A stretch of DNA of 64,000 nucleotides. It comes from Rhypophila decipiens (lineage: Eukaryota; Ascomycota; Sordariomycetes; Sordariales; Naviculisporaceae). The stretch lies in assembly GCA_033297075.1 (NCBI GenBank), contig MU858063.1:62001-126000 (forward strand). Direction: 5' to 3'. Shown here piece by piece: positions 43,201-52,702 of the stretch; within the stretch, counting starts at the first letter, position 1, and each line of letters begins with the position of its first letter. Position numbers and translations under genes: made by a program. The notes under the pieces are model-generated. The model worked only from the letters and a program-made list of their open reading frames with translations. It was not told the origin of the DNA and made no database searches.

Positions 43201-45504
43201 AGAACGATCTGGAGCTCGTCAACATCACCAACGAGAACGCCATGTACAAGGCACAGGCGCGCTACCTTCTCGAGCGTTCTGACCGGGAACTCTGGATGTT
43301 CGTCCTCAGCGAGAACAACCTTCACCGGCGCTCTGTGGTGGACCAGGTGATCTCAACCGCTGTTCCAGAGTCGACTGATCCCACCAAGGTCTCGGAAGCT
43401 GTCCACTGCTTCGTCCAGGCTGATCTTCCCAATGAGCTTATTGAGCTTCTCGAGAAGATTGTCCTGGAGCCTTCTCCTTTCAGCGACAATCAGAACCTTC
43501 AGAACTTGCTTCTCTTCACAGCTGCCAAGGCGGACAAGGCTCGTGTTATGGACTACATCCACCGTCTTGAAGGCTTCTCTGCCGATGATATTGCTGCTGT
43601 CTGTATCGAGGTGGGCTTGTACGAGGAAGCCTTTGAGGTATTCAAGAAGATCGACAACAAGGAGGCTGCCGTCAATGTCCTTGTCGAGCACGTGGTCAGC
43701 ATCGACCGCGCCCAGGCCTACGCAGAGGAGGTCGATATTCCCCAGGTTTGGAGCAGAGTGGCCAAGGCTCAGCTCGATGGGCTTCGGGTTAGCGACTCGA
43801 TTGACTCTTATATCAAGGCTGAGGATCCTCGCAACTACGAGGAAGTCATTGAGATCGCTGTGGCTGCCGGCAAGAACGAGGAACTTGTCAAGTACCTCCG
43901 CATGGCTCGCAAGACGATGCGTGAGCCGGTGATCGACACTGCCCTTGCCTTCTGCTACGCTCGTCTCGAGCAGCTTGCTGAGTTGGAAGACTTCCTCCGA
44001 GCCACTAACGTTGCCAACATCGAGGAGTCTGGTGACAAGGCATACGCCGAAGGTCTGTTCGAGGCGGCCAAGATTTTCTACACCAGCATCTCCAACTGGG
44101 CCAAGCTGGCAACCACACTTGTCCATTTGTCGGACTACCAGGCTGCCGTGGACTGCGCCCGCAAGGCCAACAACATCAAGGTCTGGAAGGAGGTGCACGG
44201 AGCCTGCGTTGACAAGAAGGAGTTCCGTCTTGCCCAGATCTGCGGTCTCAACCTCATTGTTGATGCCGAGCAACTGCAGGCTCTTGTCAAGCAGTACGAG
44301 CGCAACGGATACTTTGACGAGCTCATCAGCCTGCTCGAGCAGGGTCTCGGTCTCGAACGGGCGCATATGGGCATGTTCACGGAGCTCGGCATTGCTCTCT
44401 CCAAGTACCACCCCGAGAGACTCATGGAGCACCTCAAGCTCTTCTGGAGCAGGATGAATCTTCCCAAGCTCATCCGTGCTTGCGAGGAGGCGAACCTGTG
44501 GCCCGAGCTGGTATTCTGTTACTACCACTACGACGAGTTTGACAATGCCGCGCTTGCCGTCATGGAGAGGCCCGAGAACTCGTGGGAACACCAGCAGTTC
44601 AAGGAGATCACGGTCAAGGTGGCCAACCTGGAAATCTACTACAAGGCCATCAACTTCTACCTCGAGCAACATCCTTCTCTCTTGACTGACCTGCTCCAGG
44701 CTCTGACGCCCCGCATTGATGTCAACCGGGTAGTCCGCTTGTTTGCCAAGTCGGACAATCTGCCTCTCATCAAGCCCTTCCTCCTTAACGTGCAGTCGCA
44801 AAACAAGCGGACTGTGAATGATGCCATCAACGACCTCTTGATTGAGGAGGAGGACTACAAGACGCTTCGCGACTCGGTGGAGAACTACGACAACTATGAC
44901 GCTGTCGAGCTGGCGTCGCGTCTCGAGAAGCACGACCTGGTCTTCTTCCGCCAAATTGCTGCTAACATCTATCGCAAGAACAAGCGCTGGGAGAAGTCCA
45001 TCAACCTGTCCAAGCAGGACAAGCTGTGGAAGGATGCTATCGAGACTGCCGCCATTTCTGGCAAGTCGGATGTCGTAGAGGACCTTTTGCGCTACGTAAG
45101 TTTTGTTCACCCGCTGTGTGTTTGGAAATATGACTAACATTGATGCTCAGTTTGTGGATATCGGCAACCGTGAGTGCTACGTCGGCATGCTCTATGCGTG
45201 CTATGATCTTATCCGCCCCGATCTCGTCTTGGAGTTGTCCTGGAGAAATGGCCTTCACGACTTCACCATGCCGTACATGATCAATCTGCTTTGCCAACAG
45301 ACCAAGGAGTTGGCTACCCTCAAGGCCGACAATGAGGCCCGTAAGGCCAAGGAGAAGGAACAAGAGAAGACCGAGGACAACACTCCTATCCTAGGAAACA
45401 GACTTATGATCACGGCCGGTCCCGCTGGTGGCGGTGGACACATTTCACCGGGATTTGGCCAGACTAATGGGTTTGCACCCCAGACGACCGGATTTGGCTT
45501 CTAG
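40268..45504 (+). CDS. chc1: Clathrin heavy chain
   Basis: Four exons: 40268-40357, 40445-40816, 40866-45095 and 45151-45504, all joined in phase 0, giving 1681 residues, the size expected for clathrin heavy chain. Introns are 87, 49 and 55 bp with GTACGT, GTCAGT and GTAAGT donors. The N-terminal beta-propeller starts MGEPKPIKFQELLQLSSLGV and contains WMVVVGISS. The long alpha-solenoid of CHCR repeats follows (NVPHKVVAGFVETGQFDKVL; RICRDNSVYNPEKVKNFLKE; ELISLLEQGLGLERAHMGMF). The trimerisation region and a Gly/Phe-rich tail (SPGFGQTNGFAPQTTGFGF) end the protein. Role: forms triskelia that coat endocytic and trans-Golgi vesicles. It is divergent from nop2. Confidence 0.96.
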
Positions 45505-48500
45505 AAAATGGCACCGGTGGTGTCCTATCGTGTCTGTCTCCATGATCCAGAAAACAATCGGTGGTTTTACCCCTCCGTCACCGGGGAGGATCACTGGCAG
45601 GCTGCAGGACCAGGGGTTTCTGGCCTTCAGTATCACACAAATCCTGCGTCAGGAGCTGTCACTGTTATTCCCCTTGTCCCATTGTATAATTCTATTGCCT
45701 TCTATTCAGCAGACGCGAGATGAAACTTGATATGGCTTTGGTCTTTATTTAGCGCGGATGGGGTAGTTGCTGTATGTTTGGGAGTAGATAAGAAAAGGGT
45801 TATGAATGGGCTAAAACTTTTCTATTTTATTCAACTCTCTTCCTCCATCACTATGGTTTCTGGGGGTTCTCCAACTTGTTTCTGTATCGAAAGATTACTG
45901 TGCCTTTAAAATATTGTTGTATGAATACATTCGTGAGCTGCTCTATCTTGAACGTTTCCTTGCCTCACCTTTCTTCTTCTGCCTGATGTTGCACCTGGTG
46001 GTTATGACTTTGAGTCCACCCTGGTGCTTGTCTCGGCGGGTTGTTTAACTTTATGTTCATCTCTGTCCCGATCTTTCTTCTGTTGCTCCTTCTTTTAGAG
46101 TCGAGTCATGAAAGCATATGTAGCATTGCGATGGCCAGAAAGTGATGTTGACGCAATGTGAATCTAGATTCTTATTGGGTTCAAATCAGTCAAACTGTTG
46201 GATCGTGCTAAGTATGGTTGATGAGTTATAGGGGGGATTGTTTTCGCGGTATTACAATAAATAATTAGAAAAAGTAATGTAGAAAAAAATAGCAAAAGCT
46301 CGGGACCTCCTTGAATGTTCAAGGGGGCCCCGCCGAAAAGCAACTAACTGCTTTTACGAAAGAGAATTTTTGGACGGGATTGGGTTCGAACCCGGGGGGA
46401 GGACGGCGGCGGCGGTGGTCGGTCGACAGCGAGGGGCAGTAACCACTTGGCCAACGGGCCATTTGGTTTCTCTGTTATTCCCCTCGCTGTTGAGAGTAGC
46501 TTGGAAGTTTTGGGTTATAAATGGGGGATTTGATCTGATCCTTTTGGAGCATGGGGCCCCGGGATGGAGATGACCTTGTGGGTTTGCCGGCTGAGGAGGT
46601 ATAAGACATACAAAACCCATTGTGGCCAGGCCCACAACAGAAACAGGAACAGAGTTTGTGTTGTTGGATTGGGGTGGCTGCTTCTGCTCTTGTCGTTGTC
46701 GCCGTCGTAGAGCAAGCATATAGAAGCAGCCTGGACGCCATTCACCTTTGTTGCCCGTTATGAAAGCTAAAGCTCGTCATCTTCTACTCAGTCCGTGGAT
46801 ATGTCTGTTACTTTTTCGGCAAACCTTGAAAGCTTCGGTATCGTACATGTATCATGATGAGGACTTGATCGAAATCTCGTAGCCACGCCTCACCTAGTGA
46901 AAAAAAAAAGCTGATCCAACCAGAAGGTACCTTGGATATGAAGATCCTGTTACACCTCTCAAGCATCTGTCTCCAAATTTGCTGCCACACACCCACATGA
47001 ACACCTCAAGGTATCAATTCCATAAAGGGTCTATCTCCCGGTGTTCTCTGAAACATGAAATACGTCTTTCATCTATCTCCAACCCATCGTGTATCCCCGC
47101 GTGTCCGGTGAGTGTATCAGCCCTGTCGGCAACTCTTCTGGGAGGTTAGTCCTTTCCCTTCTTCAAAAGTTCCTGTCGATGATCGCCCCCAAGTCCCTAC
47201 CTACCTACCTACCTATCACCCTTGGATGTGCGTCTCCCCGCCAGCTCGTCTTCCTCGTCCCTTCCTTGGGTAGATAAGTGGCATGGACCTGATACCGGGA
47301 GGGGTGCTCCGAACTCCAACTCAAATATCAGGCACTGAAATTTCCCAAACGTCTGGTTTCACATCAAGAGTGCAAGGGATATAGTGACAAGATTTGACGG
47401 AACGAGTTCCGAGTGGTTCAGCCGGGAGGGACTCGGATATGTGTGGAGGAGGCCCATGATAGAACAAGTCAGGTAGATTCCAGACAGGTGCCTGCCCTGT
47501 ACCAAAGCGAGCTCTTTCGAGACGGTACAACTCAGCAACGTCTCAGAGTAACATCCACTTGGACTAACTAACACGTCATTCTCAAACTCTGCATACTACC
47601 GATGGATAGATACACTTGGCAAGTATCCATCACATCACGCCTTCCTCCTCCTCCTTGAAGACCCTCCGATCAACAATCGATCAATAACACCTGTGGATCG
47701 CAAACCTGGGAATAAATGTGCACAACCAACAGCACTGCCAGGTTTTATTAAAGTGTAAGATGAGAGAAAGTTGTTGATATCCTCACCCCGGGCCGGGGCT
47801 TGCAGCCTATCCTCTGGTACTACTCGAGCAGCTTGTCAAGATGTGTGAACTCGGCCAGATAGGGAGTACTCTGGAAGGGATCAGACCGTGGAAGAGTTCC
47901 CATTGGGCCAAGAAAGAAAAAGAAAGGAGGCCAAGTGCCTCGGGCTTCCCTATTCGAGTTCGTCACCATCATCTTTTGCAACGTGATGTGCGCTGGCCAT
48001 AATTGGAGCTTGGGGGTTGGGTTCATGCTGTGGGTGGCTGATTTGGGGGTTGAGCGAGCTTGCTTCAGTCCGGATACGGGCCGAAGAAAGGGGAGGATCC
48101 GGCTGGATGAAGATGACCGTTGCTATATTTGCCGAAGGTTCGGCCCCCCCATGGTCTGCTGTTAAGTGTCCATGTTGATGTTGCTGTCGCTGCCGTGACA
48201 GTATATGTGAGGTGCAGATTGGGGAGTGTATCAGGTCACTCTGATAAGGCTGATGTGGGTGGTGCTGTCTGGTCCCATGTGTTTGCTTTTCCCGGTCCCA
48301 CAACAGAGACCACCAGGTAGTATGTCCAAGGGGACCCGCGTGGTATACTGCCCGTCACAGATAGAACGACGACTTTGTGGCTGCCTTGAAGTTCGTATAA
48401 GCTGCAGGAAAAGCTGGAACTCGCCTTGATAGTGGTGGTTCCTATTCATAGACTTGTGTGTGTAAAGTCAGGTGCGCCGTCAGTATTAACCGGGCAACAG

Positions 48501-50180
48501 AGACCGACCAGAGAGAACCACATCGGCCCGTTGCCGTTACGGCTGAAGACGCAAGGTAAGGCAGACGAATGAATCGAAGGTCGACGTTGACGGTCGTACA
48601 GATGTGTACCCGCGGGGCCCCCAAGATGCAGAGATGCAGGCCAGGCGGGTAGGTCGCCTTGGCCTTTCTGTATGGTTGGTTTGGGGTATCATTGGCTGAC
48701 GGACATCTCTCACATCTTGGGGTTCCCTTTTTCTTTTGGGGTACGTACGGCGGGCAAAGTGCCAACCTGACAAATGCCGTGATGGCTAATGCCGTGCTGT
48801 GTGGTAGCCTCAAAGCGAGCTGAAGACTCGATACACCTTCTGGCACCTCGTTTGGGGCACAGCCATCCAAGGCCCTGTATGATATATTGTATTCAAATCT
48901 TGTAACATGTTTGCTTGTACTGGAGATTTGAGATGGAGGTGGCTAATGAGTCTCCAGTACGGGTTATTTGCGGACGATCCAAGTATCTGTAATAATATTT
49001 CCAAATATTGTGGCTGTTCACGTCGGTAGTAACCCGTATCGCCGTGGGATTTGATGGTGTAGCTTGTCCACATTTGCAACCGATGAGAGAAATCGGTCGC
49101 GGCTAAGGTCAATCAGAGCTGGTACAACCTGGGGTCTTTGTATCACACGAGGTTTCTTACATATTCCTCATGTCGTTGCCATTGGATACCGAGTCTCAAA
49201 AGAGGAGATATGGCAGGTTCTGTAGACATGAAACTCTTCCCCTGCAGTCTTGGCCACGGCCCTACTGATATTCTGATGTGTTGTCCATTCTGGGTGTACG
49301 GATATTCCCTTCAGATAACCCCTCCACCAGGGACGAGCTGAAAAAGGCGACTTCAAACTTCAGAACGGATGGATTGCTGGAGAGCAGCCCGAGATGGAGG
49401 TGGGAACCAAACTGTCGGGTCCGCCCTCCCAATCACATCCAATGCTGTAAGCGCCCAGCCAATGACCTGGCGGCCAAAGCCCCCAGACAAACCATCTTTC
49501 TTCCCCCCTTCAGGTAAAAGCAGCTGCTGAGATAGGTCGAGAAGTGGGATGGGATGTAGCCTCGCTCTTGACTAATTCCTTTGTCGGTTCTGTCGGAAGC
49601 GCGGCAAAATTTTTAGTAGAAGAGGTAAATGTGGTAAAGGGGTTATCTGACCGACGAGATCTCAAAGACCGCCTTTACGCGCGAAATAACCGACTCCCTT
49701 CCCGCGCGGTTTTCATCGTCGCGCGCTTTGGATAGATGAGGCGCTTTGTGGAGTCAAGCCGCCATAGCTTCTGAAGGACTTTGCAGTCATGTTGAGTGCT
49801 TCCTCTCATGGCTTTGGTTGCAAACAATGTTCGTTGACTCTGGAGAGAAAGGGAGGTGTCTTTGAAGGTGGGGATGGCGTCAGCCCCTGAATCGGGGGCC
49901 AGGTCCAAGAGCACGTCAAGCTGCATACTTTTGCTGCTGCTAAAGAAAGACTCCTGGATGTCGCACAGTATTACCAGGCAACATTTTGTCACCAGATATA
50001 TAACCATCGGTGCGACCAGCCATGGCAACATGTTCATGAACTTGATGTCGGTCAGGCCAACTACTCGCGCCTAGTGTATACTCCCAGCATCGTCACCATC
50101 ACTCGTTACCTATTGTCTCTCGTCACTATCCTCCAGCTTTGCCAAGTCTGTTCCCCGCGGTGAACCACCAACAAGATATC
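45505..50180. other. Long intergenic region without a supported gene
   Basis: About 4.7 kb. It contains the 3' flank of clathrin, a tRNA-like A-box/B-box pair on the minus strand (46372-46460, see findings), a CCTA microsatellite, and many short antisense-overlapping open frames without motifs. The last part before 50181 is the upstream region of the next gene. A non-coding transcript cannot be excluded. Confidence 0.45.
47196..47217. repeat. CCTA/CTAC microsatellite
   Basis: About five tandem units of ctac (ccctacctacctacctacctat). Simple sequence repeat in non-coding DNA. Confidence 0.9.
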
Positions 50181-51754
50181 ATGTCCAGCATTTCTGAGAG
50201 CAGCGATTCTTCTGCCAGCCATGTCACGAATGGAGCCATGGCGGAGACGACTCTGCCCGGCAAGGGCCACAAATTCCCTTTGCTGATTGAACCACTTCCC
50301 ACATTATTTCAAATAAAGACCTCCCGTCACTCAAACTCAACGCCTCCACCAGACGACATCCCAGTGACCCAAGCCCAACTGGTATCCGGAGCAGGCGGTC
50401 TCTTCCCCAGCTTGCCGCCCTCTCGAGCGTCCTCTCTGACAATGGGCAGCGAGCCACCTACCACCCCTGTCCGAGGGTCCCACGCCGACGGCAGTCATTC
50501 CAACATCATGTTCGGAGAGCATGATGACCTTTCAACACCTGTGGCCCAAAGGAACCACACGCCCGACAACAGGGAGCTCCTAATTCCTCCAAGGATCCCA
50601 TGGACACCACCAAGCAGCACGCCAAGATGCCGCAGCAGAAAGAGGCGAACATCCAGTCCGCTATTCTCTCCCAGACCGCCCAAGTTGGCGAGATTCCAGA
50701 GATGGGATGAGCATGATCAACCAGTCTCCCAACAGGTGGAGGACGAGGGCTACTGCGACGAGGAATCACAAGTCCAGCAGACAGCCGCTGCATTTCGAAA
50801 TGCCCAAGGACTAGCCTTTGTCTTGGCCGGTACTGCTACCAATGCCGAATTCCAGCCTACCGTTGCAACCTCCAGCGGCAGATTCCACGTCTTTGGCGGT
50901 TCGCTCCTAGGCACCGAGAACGCAAACGAAGAAAATGATAGCAGTCGGTCCCATGATAACAACAGCCACTTGGTGCTTCCATCTGAAGACAACAGCATCT
51001 CGGGCACCTCCTCCTCGGTGCATTGCCACTACGGCCAAGATGAACTCATGGTCCAAGTGGAGTGGTTCACCGAGGACGAGATTGAAGCACAACTCTCGGA
51101 GCTTCTTGCCTCGTATCGGGCCGTCTATCTCGTCTCCTTGTCAGACGAAGACACCGATGAGATCGACGAGAATAAACAAGATATGATCATTACCCCTGCT
51201 CAGGATGGTCCTGTCAAAGATAAAAGAAAGGCAGACTCGGCCCTCGAAATCTTCAAATTAATGGCCCATGGTCGCTTGAACTGGGCCGAGCTGGAAATGG
51301 TGCTTCAAGAAGAGGAAGAAGATGTCTTGGACTTGTTCATGACTTGGGTCCAGGACATGCTTGTCCCTCGGCAGACACAGTCCAAGACGTTCCTGGATAC
51401 TAGAGAGTGCGTGGGGTACTTGAAGAAGTTAACTGTGCCATCGAGGTCTGGCTCGGATCGAGATGAAATCAACGCGTTGCCTTTTATTCGGAAGATCAGG
51501 TGAGAATCGCCCGTCCATGATACTGTTCTGATGGTCTAAAGAATCAGATGCTGACATGACATAGACTCTGGTCAAACGGCTGTCTAGACAGATTCCTGTA
51601 TGGTCTGCCAGGAATCCGAGGCGTGAATGCATCCAGTCTTTCTCTCGACGGTGCCGTTGAGTGGGAGTTTAACCAGATTTATTGTGGCTTGGGCGAGAAA
51701 GAGGTTGCTGAGCTGGTGACGGCCTGGGATGACTTTATAATTCATGATGAATAA
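50181..51754 (+). CDS. Unknown acidic two-exon protein
   Basis: Exons 50181-51499 and 51565-51754, giving 502 residues. The 65-bp intron has a GTGAGA donor, a GCTGAC branch site and a TAG acceptor, and restores the frame as KIRLWSNGCLDRFLYGLPG. The start is the first ATG of the frame (MSSISESSDSSASHVTNGAM). The first 230 residues are Ser/Pro/Thr-rich with a basic SRKRRTSSPLFSPRPPKLAR stretch near residue 150 that could be a nuclear signal. The second half is acidic and helical (WFTEDEIEAQLSELLASYRA; LKKLTVPSRSGSDRDEINAL). It ends LVTAWDDFIIHDE. No known domain recognised. Its 3' flank carries the inverted copy of the atp-1 intron end. Confidence 0.7.
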
Positions 51755-52702
51755 CTGGGACGAGAAAGGGACTTTTGTTCTTCTCTATCTTTATCGTTGG
51801 ACATGGCGGTTCTTTTTGCAATTGATGCACCTGGTGATTTAAAACATGTTAGCAAGTGGTTGAGGTGGTTGGCGATGAAGCTATTCGGATATGTCGTCAT
51901 GTGACCTGGATACAGAACATGTTTTAGGAAAGCTTGGGTGAACGAATAATGAGAATTGTTTTTTTCGAGATGTCGTTCTGTTCGTAGTTGATACCTTACC
52001 AGCAGTCCCTGTAGTCTGACCATGGCGGTCCTCAAAAGTGAGGCTATTTCGTGGTGGGCCACGACAGAAGCTTTGGCGGGTCCTACGGTTCGTTGGAGCT
52101 GTCATCGACCAGACTTGTCAGCCGTGGCCCGTGAGCTCCATTGGTTTCCCAGGAACGCCCAGAGCTGGGAGGTCAGAGCTTTTCAGCATTCTCCGAAATT
52201 ACCCGGACAACGGGCTGCCGGGTCAATTCAAGTCTCGAATCCTGTCTTCAATTGCCTCATGAATTGTGAGCAAGCAGTATAACTGACATGAAGAAACAGG
52301 CGCGCATTTGGGGGAAATAGTAGAAACATTCGCAGCAGCTGTCATGTCAAAGAATGCGTTCGGATGATTTTGCAGCTTGTTGAAAGTAGGATGGCCCTGC
52401 TGATGGAACTGGTCGTGTTTTGGCAGTGCAAGTTGCTTCCAAGGTGCGGAGGTGGAGAAGTAGCTCGTTCGGGAGTGAGCAAAAATTCTGTCCGAAGTTG
52501 ATTGGCTGATTCGGAGCTCGAGCTCCACTCCCCTTCAAACCAAGCAACCAGCCCTTCCTCGAACACCTAATTTTCCTCCAGAGCCTGTGGCACTTCCAGA
52601 CTTGCATTTATCTCTTCTCGACTCAATCTCCTCCACGCAATTGCACCTGGTTTGCAATTGTTTTCCTTTTCTCTTTAGGCACATCCACATCCCCTCTCCA
52701 AG
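51755..52702. other. Intergenic between the unknown gene and atp-1
   Basis: About 0.95 kb. It holds the inverted 71-bp copy and the atp-1 promoter. A minus-strand open frame (51742-52062) runs through the 71-bp copy but has no start context or domain. Pyrimidine-rich sequence just before 52703 fits a leader. Confidence 0.5.
51827..51897 (-). repeat. 71-bp inverted copy of the atp-1 last-intron 3' end
   Basis: Read on the minus strand, this is identical over 71 bp to 54510-54580, from acgacatatcc through the branch site (ttgctaac) and acceptor (atcaccag) into the first five coding bases (ggtgc). Past the perfect match, the next seven bases differ only at two positions that would be synonymous third-codon positions in atp-1. 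Confidence 0.95.

Noticed and set aside
43353..45140. 595-codon minus-strand frame within clathrin
   Set aside because: It lies antisense to conserved clathrin sequence, and its Leu/Val-rich translation is typical of a complement of codon-biased coding DNA.
46372..46460. Functional tRNA gene
   Set aside because: A- and B-boxes are present, but the acceptor and T-arm do not pair properly, and no anticodon stem or pol III terminator is visible.
51742..52062. Minus-strand 106-codon frame containing the 71-bp copy as a gene
   Set aside because: The match to atp-1 is almost entirely intron sequence; the shared exon part is only a few codons.
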